Positions 15,076 through 24,078 of a DNA stretch of 29,943 nucleotides are shown here, one piece after another. The stretch is from an uncultured Lachnospiraceae bacterium (lineage in GTDB: Bacteria > Bacillota > Clostridia > Lachnospirales > Lachnospiraceae): positions 1-29,943 of the forward strand of contig CAKRTZ010000024.1 of assembly GCA_934402515.1 (NCBI GenBank), written 5' to 3'. Under the pieces are notes generated by a model. That model did not search any database, had not been told where the DNA came from, and saw only the letters and a list, made by a program, of their open reading frames with translations. Position 1 is the stretch's first letter. Each line of letters starts with the position of its first letter. A program made the translations under genes and the position numbers.

Positions 15076-17811
15076 TTACATTCGATCCTCATCATAGCCC
15101 TGTAAAGCTTTCTTGACTACATCATGAACATGCTGGTAAGCCTGCGTAAACTCCTGCTCGTTTTCCTGCAGATATGCCATATCTCCCCGTTTTACGGCAT
15201 TGCTCATGGCAAGAGACCAGTCGGCAAATTCCTGTGCTCCGATACTTCGCGCGCATCGTAGCACATAATGCAGGCTCTCGCCGTACTTCTTCAGATTGTT
15301 TTTATTCAGATAGTAAGTCAGTTTATCCATCCATTCCAGGTTGACAAAGATTCGCAGTGCTGAAATATACACCGGCATCCGGTATACACAGTAGCGCAGT
15401 CCGTGGGACACATTGATTCCTTCCAGGGAGTCAATGAGTTTTTTATAGCCTTTCTCTTCCTTTTCCCTCTCTCCGGGCTCCCATTGGAGTAACTCAAGAA
15501 TGGAGACTTCCTGTCTCTTCTCCCTGGGCAGATACATTCGCATAACAGCATCTACGCACTGCATATTGAACGGTTTGACGATCCAGGCATTCATGCCCTC
15601 CCGCAGTGCTGCTTCCATAAGCACCAGATCATCATCGTTCAGCATTGCAATCACGGGCAGCTGACGGAAATACTCATCCGGAATTGCCCGCAGTCTGGTC
15701 ACGCACTCGGCGGCATCCATTCCCAGGATATCCATATCGATCATCACCAGATCCACATCCCTATGCTCCTCCAGATAGTCGATCGCCTGCTGTCCGCTCT
15801 GCATCAATACAAACTGTGTTCCATAGCGTTCCAGAAGCGCTTTTTCCACCAGAAGATCCACCTGTCTGTCATCCACCAGCATAATTTTTGCCTTGGGCGC
15901 TTTGAAAAAGGAGCGGGAAATAGATCCTTCCGCTTCCATTTCCGGAGGAATCCGGAAATTTGATGCCGTCCAGTCCCGTACTACCTGGGGAACACGCAGC
16001 CGCACCAGCGTTCCCTCTACTAAGCCATACTCCGTCCGGACATCCAGTTCTGCATGGAGAATTTCCAGTAATTTCTCACTCACCATTGACTTCTGGAAAG
16101 CGTCCGGCTCATTGATGTAGAGTTCCATCACATAGGCTCCTTCGTCTTCATCCACCTCTGCAAACCGCAGACTGAAACGAATGGTACCCTCCAGAGAATC
16201 CGCCAGTACCTTGCCCAGAACTCCAAAGATCAGCCGCCGTACCTGTACCTCGTCTCCAAAAAGAATGGTAGGAATTGCCGGATCAATCGTTGTAAGCAGT
16301 CTTACCGGATTATCCTTAAACTGATACTGCAGGGCGCTGAGAATATCTCTCATATAAGGAACAAACTCATAGTCACATTCTTCCAGGGTCAGTTCGTTAT
16401 CCTCGCCATCTGTGTAATCTCTGACTCTCTCCATTACCCCGGAAATCTGAACTGCTGCCGTCTGTATGGTATCCACGCAGGCTCTCTGTTCCGCCGCCAG
16501 ACGCAGGCCACTCAACTGCTTCAGCACGCGCTGGATCGTTTGAAGCAAAGGGTTGACTTCCCTGCTGATATCGCTCATAAAATCCGTCTTTTCTTTGCTC
16601 ATCTGTGCGGCCTGTGTCCGCTGTCTGGTCACATCAATCACCTTCTGGAAACTGCTGATCGTAACTAACACCATAAACAACAGAATACCCACACAGCTAA
16701 ATGTTCCCAGTTTCATGGAATTCTGGCACCAGTACTGGAACAGATCAAGTCCACCGAAAAGTACCATCAATCCACAGCCGATCAGCATTACTTTCACATC
16801 ATTGCTCTTCTTCTCTTTCATGGAGCAAATCATGGTCCAAAGGCATAAAATACCTCCGAAGATTAACAAGGTATTCGTCCAAGCGGTAGTCTCCACAAAT
16901 TCCTGCAAACCGCCTCTTACCAGAAACAGATTCACAAAAAAGTTGACTGCATACACAATGGTTCCCCAGAAAAACAGTTTCTCATACCGCTTTTCTTCAA
17001 TTTCATTGCAATACCAAAGTAAGGGAATCGGCATCAGCATTACCATGAAAAATGCCATGGAATTCAACAATTGTAAATTTCCTGCATAAAACTGGCGGAT
17101 CTTGCTCTCACACAAAATCCATGCCCCAAACAGGAAAAAGAATCCTCCGAGATAAAGCATCTGACGGTTCCGGAACAAGTTCCTGCGAAAGAAGAAATGC
17201 AGCATCAAAAATACCATTCCGGCCAACACTGCCAGGACTCCGGTAAATACCAGCATTCCATAGGATTGTGCCAGATAAAGCATAATTCCTGCTTCATCCC
17301 CAAGATAGATCTCATTGATCTTCCCCAGATATTGAGGCACCTTACTTTCAATCACAAGGGTGAGTGTTTTCCCGGCGCTGTCAGCAGGGAGCTGTACAAA
17401 CAGCCAGGCACTGGCAGACATGCCTCCAAGCAACCGATAATCCTTATCTGTATATTGGGCAAACTCTTTCCCATCAATTTCCAACGTAATATCCTGCAGA
17501 GAACTGCGAATGCAAAGTACCTGTCCCAGGCCATAGGAACTGGGAATTGTATTATGTAACCGGACTCTGGTCGCTTTCTCCACATCAAGCTGTGTCGGCA
17601 GGCTGACTCTGATATCTGTGCCATCTTCCCGCTCATAGATCCATCCCATATCCCATACAGAACATTTTCCGCTTCCAAACCACATATCCTTATATGGAGA
17701 AAAAGCCTGCAACAGGCAGATTAGTACCAATGTGACAGCAATCAGACCATATATCACAGATAAGCATTTTTTGCTGACTGCCATGCTTTGATATTGTCCT
17801 CTTTTTTTCAT
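15076..17811 (-). CDS. 7TM hybrid signalling protein with a degenerate kinase core, receiver and HPt-like domain
   Basis: 911 aa. One N-terminal anchor (about 16-36) is followed by an extracytoplasmic beta-rich domain (37-180) and seven membrane helices (184-388), the 7TMR-DISM arrangement. The cytoplasmic part has a HisKA-like helix pair, but the H-box reads SREVNPLL: Arg417 replaces the His. The HATPase-like part (about 480-610) lacks the N-box Asn and the G1/G2 glycine boxes. The receiver (641-760) keeps Asp647/Asp648, Asp692 and Lys746, but its Thr is Leu724. The C-terminus (785-905) is HPt-like with His848 in LHYVLRCARSIGA, lacking the usual Lys-Gly after it. It therefore cannot autophosphorylate in the normal way and may be a scaffold or phosphate acceptor for another kinase. 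It is first in an operon with DUF2974 and fructokinase, with a promoter at 17838-17866. Confidence 0.85.
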   Translation of the reverse strand: MKKRGQYQSMAVSKKCLSVIYGLIAVTLVLICLLQAFSPYKDMWFGSGKCSVWDMGWIYEREDGTDIRVSLPTQLDVEKATRVRLHNTIPSSYGLGQVLCIRSSLQDITLEIDGKEFAQYTDKDYRLLGGMSASAWLFVQLPADSAGKTLTLVIESKVPQYLGKINEIYLGDEAGIMLYLAQSYGMLVFTGVLAVLAGMVFLMLHFFFRRNLFRNRQMLYLGGFFFLFGAWILCESKIRQFYAGNLQLLNSMAFFMVMLMPIPLLWYCNEIEEKRYEKLFFWGTIVYAVNFFVNLFLVRGGLQEFVETTAWTNTLLIFGGILCLWTMICSMKEKKSNDVKVMLIGCGLMVLFGGLDLFQYWCQNSMKLGTFSCVGILLFMVLVTISSFQKVIDVTRQRTQAAQMSKEKTDFMSDISREVNPLLQTIQRVLKQLSGLRLAAEQRACVDTIQTAAVQISGVMERVRDYTDGEDNELTLEECDYEFVPYMRDILSALQYQFKDNPVRLLTTIDPAIPTILFGDEVQVRRLIFGVLGKVLADSLEGTIRFSLRFAEVDEDEGAYVMELYINEPDAFQKSMVSEKLLEILHAELDVRTEYGLVEGTLVRLRVPQVVRDWTASNFRIPPEMEAEGSISRSFFKAPKAKIMLVDDRQVDLLVEKALLERYGTQFVLMQSGQQAIDYLEEHRDVDLVMIDMDILGMDAAECVTRLRAIPDEYFRQLPVIAMLNDDDLVLMEAALREGMNAWIVKPFNMQCVDAVMRMYLPREKRQEVSILELLQWEPGEREKEEKGYKKLIDSLEGINVSHGLRYCVYRMPVYISALRIFVNLEWMDKLTYYLNKNNLKKYGESLHYVLRCARSIGAQEFADWSLAMSNAVKRGDMAYLQENEQEFTQAYQHVHDVVKKALQGYDEDRM

Positions 17812-17837
17812 GGAACTCCTCCCACATTTATCATTTC

Positions 17838-17866
17838 ATTATAACACATCCCTGTTCCATTCCCAA
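17838..17866 (-). promoter_or_regulatory. Promoter of the 7TM hybrid protein operon
   Basis: Minus strand TTGGGA (17861-17866), 17-bp spacer, perfect TATAAT (17838-17843), close to the start codon at 17811. The leader would be only about 20 nt. Confidence 0.65.
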
Positions 17867-17964
17867 CTGTTTTATGAAATTTACCAAATAAGTTTACGCA
17901 GTATTTTGCCCGTCCTGACAATCAGAAAACAAAATAGTATCTCTTGCACTACTTTCAAATGCAT

Positions 17965-18017
17965 AATAAAACTGCCAGCCCTATAAAAAGAATCTACGAT
18001 AGACCAACAGTTTTATT
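17965..18017 (-). terminator. Weak inverted repeat after the GH32 gene
   Basis: Arms AATAAAACTG (17965-17974) and CAGTTTTATT (18008-18017) with a 33-nt loop, just past the GH32 stop. No U-run follows in minus-strand RNA, so this is a weak terminator candidate at the end of the fructan operon; nothing better is visible in the 227-bp gap. Confidence 0.35.
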
Positions 18018-18038
18018 CATTGCAAATAACTTTTCTAT

Positions 18039-19613
18039 TTACTTAATCTCATATAAATTTGCATCTTTACATCCCTGCACTATAACACTTCCCGTTTGTG
18101 CAGCATCTATTTTTTCTAGTTCTACTGCAATACACTCGAATCCATTATCAATGGTAATTTCCAAAATTTCCTCATCAAATAACAAGTCCATTTTAGTAGG
18201 TTTTCTTCCAAGATGTATTTTTTCTATTTTACTTATTTGTTCCTCTTCTTCTGTGTTTCTCCACTCATTCCTGTTTTTTTGAAACACACAATTTGAAATA
18301 AAAAGATCATTGGTCTCTTTATTCCATTGAACTTTTGTTTTCCCAAATTGTACTTGAACATTTTCATCTTTTACATTTATTTCTATTTCCACTGCACTAT
18401 TGATATCAACTTCCACAGTGAATGGTTCCTTTTTTTTCCATGAAATTGCTTTTCGATGTTCTAACATTTCCTTTACAGGTCTTAATTGGAGACATAATTC
18501 TTCCTGCTCTCTAACCAAAATCAGTTCTCTTGGTAACCCCATTATACCCGTATAAGTTTTTGTCGAATTTTCCGTTCTCATCCATGGAATACTAATTACC
18601 CTATTCTCGCCAACACACGTTTGTGCTGCATAGGGAAGTACTGTCATATATGCTTTTTTTCGTTTTGAAACAGGTTTAAACACATAACCATCAAAATCAC
18701 CAACCCAGTAGTATCCATCTGCACACCAGAATATCCATGCGCTTTCTCCATTATCTATAGGTAACTTTCTCAAATCTGGACATTCCCATGCCCCATCAAG
18801 TACAAATTGCTGTGTCAGATTCCAATCCCTTAAATTTTCAGATCGTAAAATAGCAAACTCATACTTTTCCAGGTATAAAACCATGTAATACCCCTGCGTT
18901 TCTTCATGCCAATATACTTTGGGATCTCTATTTCCTTCACAGATTTCTTTTACTACAATGGATTCCATTTTTACAAGTGTATTTCCTTGATCCGGACTCC
19001 ACGCTATTTGCTGAGTATGAGGCTGCCCCTGACTCCAATTAGATGTTCCTCCAGCACATGTATAGAAAAATAGTGGACAATGCTGGGGAAGATTTAACAT
19101 TCCTCTATCATTCAAAACTGCACAGCCTGAAAACATCGTTCCTTCTTTATCTGGAAACATTACATCTTCCCGCTGCTCCCAATGTAACAAATCCTTACTT
19201 ATTGCATGTCCCCAACTCATATTTCCCCATATCTTATTCATTGGATTATGTTGAAAGTAAAGATGATAAACTCCATCCTGATAAAAAAAACCATTTGGAT
19301 CGTTCATCCATCCAGTATTGGGCGCAAAATGAATCACAGGATGCCTTGATACATTCTCAGGTACAGTGTCTGAAAAAGCAATGGCATTCCAAAAAGCATC
19401 CGAAAATTCTCCTTCTAATACTACTTCACTTTCTGGTTCGATTGGAAGTGCTGCATAATATTGAAAGCTATAAATTGCATTTGTTTCTTCTTGCGGTACC
19501 ATATATTCATAATATTTTTCTGAATTAATATTTACAGAAAGTAAGTATTCCACTTGATTAACTGCAATAGGAATTAATAGAAATTTTTTCATTGTTCTAT
19601 ATGTTTTTTTCAT
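18039..19613 (-). CDS. Glycoside hydrolase family 32 (fructan/sucrose hydrolase)
   Basis: 524 aa. It cleaves beta-fructofuranosyl bonds (sucrose, fructo-oligosaccharides or their phosphates). An N-terminal beta domain (about 1-92) precedes the five-bladed propeller. The three GH32 catalytic motifs are intact: WMNDPNG (102-108, nucleophile Asp105), RDP (229-231) and ECPD (277-280, acid Glu277). A C-terminal beta-sandwich follows (about 400-524). No signal peptide is visible, so it should act in the cytoplasm on imported substrate. Its ATG overlaps the LacI stop (ATGA), which fixes this start and suggests translational coupling; Met8 is a less likely alternative. It is the last gene of the operon. 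The importer upstream points to oligosaccharides rather than PTS-delivered sucrose-6-phosphate. The exact substrate is open. Confidence 0.92.
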   Translation of the reverse strand: MKKTYRTMKKFLLIPIAVNQVEYLLSVNINSEKYYEYMVPQEETNAIYSFQYYAALPIEPESEVVLEGEFSDAFWNAIAFSDTVPENVSRHPVIHFAPNTGWMNDPNGFFYQDGVYHLYFQHNPMNKIWGNMSWGHAISKDLLHWEQREDVMFPDKEGTMFSGCAVLNDRGMLNLPQHCPLFFYTCAGGTSNWSQGQPHTQQIAWSPDQGNTLVKMESIVVKEICEGNRDPKVYWHEETQGYYMVLYLEKYEFAILRSENLRDWNLTQQFVLDGAWECPDLRKLPIDNGESAWIFWCADGYYWVGDFDGYVFKPVSKRKKAYMTVLPYAAQTCVGENRVISIPWMRTENSTKTYTGIMGLPRELILVREQEELCLQLRPVKEMLEHRKAISWKKKEPFTVEVDINSAVEIEINVKDENVQVQFGKTKVQWNKETNDLFISNCVFQKNRNEWRNTEEEEQISKIEKIHLGRKPTKMDLLFDEEILEITIDNGFECIAVELEKIDAAQTGSVIVQGCKDANLYEIK

Positions 19614-20587
19614 GTTGTATCTCTCTTTTTTAGTTCTATATCCAATATATACTCTGTTTTTTTTAATTGTTTTCCGTTGATCTGTTGTACTAGTAAATCT
19701 ACTGATGTCTTTGCCAATAACTCAATATTCTGACATACACTTGTAATTTCTATTGGGTACATACTCGTCACAATGGTTCCATCATAGGAAATCAGTTTTA
19801 ATTCTTCTGGTACCTGTTTATGATACTCTTTTGCCCTTTTTAGTGCTGCAAGTGCAATCAAATCCGGACCAAATATTCCATCTATCTGTGGATATTTTTT
19901 CAGTGCAGCCTGTACCTGTTTATCAAAAGTTTCAAAGTCCCATTTGTTCCAAGGGAAATGAAAAATATGAACATTAACACCATGTTCTTTTAATGTTTGA
20001 GCGCATGAAGTGTGGTATTCATGTGCCGGCGTCTTTACTCTGATATCTCCCTTGAATTGCAGTACATTTTTGCAGCCACATTCAATGAACTGCATGGCTG
20101 CTAGATGTCCACCTTTCAAATGATTAGAACGAACAATAGGTATTTTGTCATTAATATATCGATCTAAGCTTACAATTGGTTTATCAAGTTCTTCGTATTC
20201 CTGAATGTCTAAAGTATGCGTCCCCATAATGATTCCATCCATCATCTGGCGTTTTAACATATCAATATATTCTTTTTCTCCATTGTCTTTCCTTACAGTA
20301 CTACATAGCATTGTTTTAAATCCTTTTTTATGAAGTTCCATTTCTGCATATTTCGCAAATGTTCCAAAAAAAGGATGCAGGATATCAGGAAGAATAATTC
20401 CTACAATATTTGTTCGATTATGATATAGATTCCTTGCCAGTTCATTCGGTACATATTTTAGTTCTTTCATTGCCTTAAGAACGTTTGCTCTTGTTTCTGC
20501 TGAAACATACCCATTATTATTCAGAACTAGTGAAACCGTACTTATTGATACGTTTGCTCTTTTTGCTACATCTCTGATTCCTGCCAT
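19610..20587 (-). CDS. LacI family transcriptional regulator of the fructan operon
   Basis: 325 aa, normal LacI length. The N-terminal HTH reads IRDVAKRANVSISTVSLVLNN, with the hinge helix ending in YVPNELARNL at about residue 54. A periplasmic-binding-protein-like sugar domain (60-325) starts NIVGIILPDILHPFFGTFAKYAE. It is likely the local repressor that binds the two palindromes at 25927-25984 and is released by a fructan-derived sugar. It lies within the operon it should control, between the hydrolase-MBL fusion and GH32, and also has its own TTGAAT-17-TATAAT promoter at 20620-20648, which would keep a basal level of repressor when the main promoter is off. GH32 is coupled to it by a 4-bp overlap. 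Confidence 0.92.
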   Translation of the reverse strand: MAGIRDVAKRANVSISTVSLVLNNNGYVSAETRANVLKAMKELKYVPNELARNLYHNRTNIVGIILPDILHPFFGTFAKYAEMELHKKGFKTMLCSTVRKDNGEKEYIDMLKRQMMDGIIMGTHTLDIQEYEELDKPIVSLDRYINDKIPIVRSNHLKGGHLAAMQFIECGCKNVLQFKGDIRVKTPAHEYHTSCAQTLKEHGVNVHIFHFPWNKWDFETFDKQVQAALKKYPQIDGIFGPDLIALAALKRAKEYHKQVPEELKLISYDGTIVTSMYPIEITSVCQNIELLAKTSVDLLVQQINGKQLKKTEYILDIELKKRDTT

Positions 20588-20619
20588 CCTGATTTCCTTC
20601 CCATACTATTTTAATATCA

Positions 20620-20648
20620 ATTATAGTTGGTAAAACAAATCCATTCAA
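20620..20648 (-). promoter_or_regulatory. Internal promoter for lacI-GH32
   Basis: Minus strand TTGAAT (20643-20648), exactly 17 bp, perfect TATAAT (20620-20625), in the 69-bp gap before the LacI gene. None of the long palindromes found at the main promoter occurs here. Confidence 0.6.
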
Positions 20649-20656
20649 CAATACTC

Positions 20657-22147
20657 TTATGAAAAATGCCCACTAATTCTTGCCGACCCATAACTCCATG
20701 AATATTCATCCTGAGTCATCTCATTATCATATTCACCCATTAAAATTTTTGCGCATAATTCGCTCATATCCTTTACTACCTGCAGTGACAAAGGATTAAA
20801 ATATGTCGATTGGTTACTCAAATAATCTTCTTGTTTTGTATCGTCACATCCATTCTCCTGTATGAAATGACCTCCCAGAAAGCCATATTCCTTTACTCTA
20901 TCAGCATATCTTATTAAAAAATTATCTAAAGTATTTTTATAATTTTCTATATTTGATTTAACCGTTTTTCTACTTGTTGGAATTCCAACAGTATATCCAG
21001 AGCCTACTGCGTCTCCAGTGAATACAAGTTGATGCATATCATCAACAAATACGCAATCGTATGCTGTATGTCCTGGTAAGAAAATAACTTCTATGTGGCA
21101 ACCTCCACCTAAATCCAGGCAATCCCCATCCTTTAATCTGCATATGTCCATTGCTTTTTTATTTTTCAATTCAGGAAGTTTCATGCCGTACATGTTGTCA
21201 AACTGTGAGATATCCATATTTCTCATTTCTTCAAAAATAGTTTCAAATTTATCTGCTGCGTCCTCATGTATATAAATTTTCTGAAAGAGACCAGCATGAT
21301 ACATATGGTCTGGATGTGGATGCGTGATGGCTAAAATAACAGGTTTGGAAGTCAACCTATCTACAATTCCCTTGAAATCACCTTCTCCCATTCCTGTATC
21401 AATTAACAATGCATTGTCTTTTCCCTCGATCAAATAGCATGAAGACATAAAATAATCGTCAATACGAAAGACTGAAGGCATAATCATTTCCACACGGAAT
21501 ATAGCTCTCCTGTTTTGTCTTAGCAACCAATCTATTCCCTGTTTTTCAAATAATTCTATGCAAGTTTTATTATCTGTTAATTCTGTGCTCTTACATTGAA
21601 AGCCTACATTTCTTAATGATTGTTGTAAATCTCTGCCATCTTTTAAAATATTCCTGGTTTCTTTTGTTCTATGTACGCCAAATTCCTCTTTTAGTTTTTC
21701 ACTTCCATAAATAAACCACATAGGAACTTCTTTTGCATTCCTTATCTGATAAGGGTCGCCATAACTGTTAATCAAAATGGCTGCTGCAAATAATCTTGGG
21801 TATTTTGAAAGTAACTGGCTTACACCATAAGCACCAGTTCCATATCCTGCAAGATAGGTTTTACACACATCCATCTGATATTGCTTTCTAATTTCAAAGA
21901 CGAATTTTTGGATTGTTTTACAAATTCTGACATTTTCAAATCTCTGGGAAAATTTAAGGTAAATAATAGCCAAATTTATATTCTTGCTTTGGCAAATTTG
22001 TTGCATATCCTTTTGAATTCTATCTTCTATACCTTCATTGCTGCCCTCAATCCAGAGGAGTAGGGGAAGCCTTGCTCCCCCACTCTTCATGATTGGGAAT
22101 AGCTGATATGTAAGTGTTTCTGTTCCATACATAAATTGCTCTTGCAT
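20657..22147 (-). CDS. Fusion of a nucleophile-less alpha/beta-hydrolase and a metallo-beta-lactamase-fold hydrolase
   Basis: 496 aa. Residues 1-210 resemble an esterase or PHB-depolymerase-like alpha/beta-hydrolase: LPLLLWIEGSNEG, then TYLAGYGTGAYG at 97-108, which lines up with the nucleophile elbow TGLSMGGYG. Gly103 stands where the Ser should be, so this half is probably not a working esterase and may bind ligand. Residues 220-490 are an MBL-fold hydrolase: SCYLIEGKDNALLIDTGMG, the metal motif THPHPDH (His276, His278, Asp280, His281), LPGH (His360), FTGDAVG (Asp379) and a late GGH. The metal site looks complete. No signal peptide, so cytoplasmic. A GAGGG site precedes the ATG. It lies between the binding lipoprotein and LacI in the fructan operon. 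Its substrate is unknown; an acyl or lactone group on the imported sugar is a guess. Confidence 0.8.
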   Translation of the reverse strand: MQEQFMYGTETLTYQLFPIMKSGGARLPLLLWIEGSNEGIEDRIQKDMQQICQSKNINLAIIYLKFSQRFENVRICKTIQKFVFEIRKQYQMDVCKTYLAGYGTGAYGVSQLLSKYPRLFAAAILINSYGDPYQIRNAKEVPMWFIYGSEKLKEEFGVHRTKETRNILKDGRDLQQSLRNVGFQCKSTELTDNKTCIELFEKQGIDWLLRQNRRAIFRVEMIMPSVFRIDDYFMSSCYLIEGKDNALLIDTGMGEGDFKGIVDRLTSKPVILAITHPHPDHMYHAGLFQKIYIHEDAADKFETIFEEMRNMDISQFDNMYGMKLPELKNKKAMDICRLKDGDCLDLGGGCHIEVIFLPGHTAYDCVFVDDMHQLVFTGDAVGSGYTVGIPTSRKTVKSNIENYKNTLDNFLIRYADRVKEYGFLGGHFIQENGCDDTKQEDYLSNQSTYFNPLSLQVVKDMSELCAKILMGEYDNEMTQDEYSWSYGSARISGHFS

Positions 22148-22175
22148 TCTATTATTCCCTCTCTGTTTTTATCTT

Positions 22176-23948
22176 TTATTTTACACTAGTTCTATCTACT
22201 GCCTGCTGATACAGATCGACCAACTGTTCAACTCCTGCTGCCTGCAATTCTTCCTTATACTGATTCCAGGATTCCTCACTGGTTCCATTTAATACCCAAT
22301 CGGTGACATACCGATTTACAATATCAGAAATTGTTGGTTGAATTTGTGCCAATGTATTTAATTCCTCATTAGTCATCAAAACTTTAGGAATTGTATCATA
22401 TTCTTCAAGAATCTCTGCCTTTCCATTTACTTGCTGATAAGCATCAATAGTATTGATATCTAATTTAACATATTTATCATAATACTCATTTAATACAATC
22501 ATAGATCCTCTACAAGGAGTGGTATTCATACGTGCTGCTGTATAGCTTTCAAAGCCCTGAACAATTTGTCTTCCTTCGTCATCCACAGGAACATACATCA
22601 TATTCTCATCATCCAACTGCCATGCATACCCAATTTTTCCCCAGTTAGCCTGTAAAGAACGGTACGGATCACTTACAAGATAATCGACAAACCTTGCTAC
22701 AACATGAGGGAATTCGCACTCTGTCGTTATTGCAGTGTTAGAGGAGTCCTGTAATTCCGAATAATTCAGTGCAAATCCTGTCTTTCCATCAGGTCCCTGT
22801 AGACGCGGAACTCCAACATATTCACTTCTTACATCTTCAGAAACAACCTGAGACATATCCCATACACCAAAAGCTCCAATTGTTGCTTCTTCACCTTTTA
22901 ATAATGTGTTATAATAAGCTGCACTTTCATCAGCCTCAAAGGAACCGCTCCAAATTAGATTTTCGCTTTGTAACTCATGAAAATAATTTGCTGTTTTATA
23001 AAAAGCATCATCCATTGCAGTAAAAGTTACTTTTCCATCCACCAATCTAAGATGATCGGCATAAGAATTTCCTCCGCAATATGAGTCCGCACTTCCAAAA
23101 GCCCCCGTAAAACGGTAAAACATATCATACGATCCGAAGGTGTCATCTGATCCAAACTTTGTCGCTAAAGGAATCTCATCAGCTTTCCCGTTTCCGTTTA
23201 AGTCTCCACCGTCACGGAATGCTTTTAAACAGTTCTCAAATTCTTCTACAGTCGTCGGAACTTCAAGTCCTAACTGATCCAGCCATGTCTTATTGATTAC
23301 AAACGGACCAGGAGAAAGTACACAATTTAACATTTCTTCAATGTAGGGAAATCCATATGTATTTCCACTAGGTGCCGTAATTTCACTCCAATATCTGGGA
23401 TTACTATCAAGTATTTTTTTCAATGCTGGTGCATAGTCTTTAATTAAATCATTGGTGGGATAGAAGATATCCTGATCCTCATACTGACAGACAATATTTC
23501 CACTTTTTCCATCCCCTAAATTCCAGAACACATCCGGTAATTCATCGCCTGATGCCAGCAACAGGCTGATCTTTTCTGTAGCTCCTTCCGCAGGTATTGT
23601 TGTCCAATCAAAGTATACTCCTGTTTCTTTTGCCCAGTCCTGTACCAACTCCAGCTGGTCTACTGGTATAACCCGATCTGCACTTGTAATAAAATGCATA
23701 CTGATATTTCCATATTTTTCTTCAAAAGCTTCTGGGTCAGTGATAATAGGCAGTGTACCATCCAGATTGATTAATCCAGCTTCTACTGCTTCTTGTTCCT
23801 GTTTCGTAAGTTCATCTCCCGATGCAGTACTTGCAGTCTCCGTAGAATTTTCTTTCACATCCGTTTGGCTATTTCCGCTTTGACACCCTGTTAACAAACC
23901 TGCAATTAGTGTTGTCGCCAAAGTAAGCGTTACTATTTTTTTCTTCAT
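22176..23948 (-). CDS. Sugar ABC transporter substrate-binding lipoprotein (fructan operon)
   Basis: 590 aa extracellular lipoprotein. The signal peptide (1-21) ends in the lipobox LTGC with Cys22, followed by a Ser/Thr/Glu-rich linker. The rest is a family 1-type binding fold of the large LplA/YtcQ class: an early DWTTIP segment, a DLNGNGKADEIPL stretch that looks like a calcium-binding loop (seen in many of these proteins), and a helical C-terminus. A GGGAGG site is six bases before the ATG. It is third in the operon after two permeases, 130 bp behind them. It should deliver fructo-oligosaccharide or a related glycoside, inferred from GH32 in the same operon. It differs in length and sequence from the other binding protein at 75-1703, so the two importers are not recent copies. 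Confidence 0.9.
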   Translation of the reverse strand: MKKKIVTLTLATTLIAGLLTGCQSGNSQTDVKENSTETASTASGDELTKQEQEAVEAGLINLDGTLPIITDPEAFEEKYGNISMHFITSADRVIPVDQLELVQDWAKETGVYFDWTTIPAEGATEKISLLLASGDELPDVFWNLGDGKSGNIVCQYEDQDIFYPTNDLIKDYAPALKKILDSNPRYWSEITAPSGNTYGFPYIEEMLNCVLSPGPFVINKTWLDQLGLEVPTTVEEFENCLKAFRDGGDLNGNGKADEIPLATKFGSDDTFGSYDMFYRFTGAFGSADSYCGGNSYADHLRLVDGKVTFTAMDDAFYKTANYFHELQSENLIWSGSFEADESAAYYNTLLKGEEATIGAFGVWDMSQVVSEDVRSEYVGVPRLQGPDGKTGFALNYSELQDSSNTAITTECEFPHVVARFVDYLVSDPYRSLQANWGKIGYAWQLDDENMMYVPVDDEGRQIVQGFESYTAARMNTTPCRGSMIVLNEYYDKYVKLDINTIDAYQQVNGKAEILEEYDTIPKVLMTNEELNTLAQIQPTISDIVNRYVTDWVLNGTSEESWNQYKEELQAAGVEQLVDLYQQAVDRTSVK

Positions 23949-24078
23949 TACGTACCTCCCTTTCCAGCCTCCTGGCTAGTTACATTGATTTGCTTTTATA
24001 TAAAACTTCTTTTCCGTTCTTCTAGATTTCCATGGAATATATGCGCGCTATCTGACTTTACGAAAAAGAAGATTTATT

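Noticed and set aside
14278..15105. A 275-codon plus-strand frame opposite the DUF2974 gene
   Set aside because: Antisense shadow of a gene with conserved lipase-like motifs; no domain of its own.
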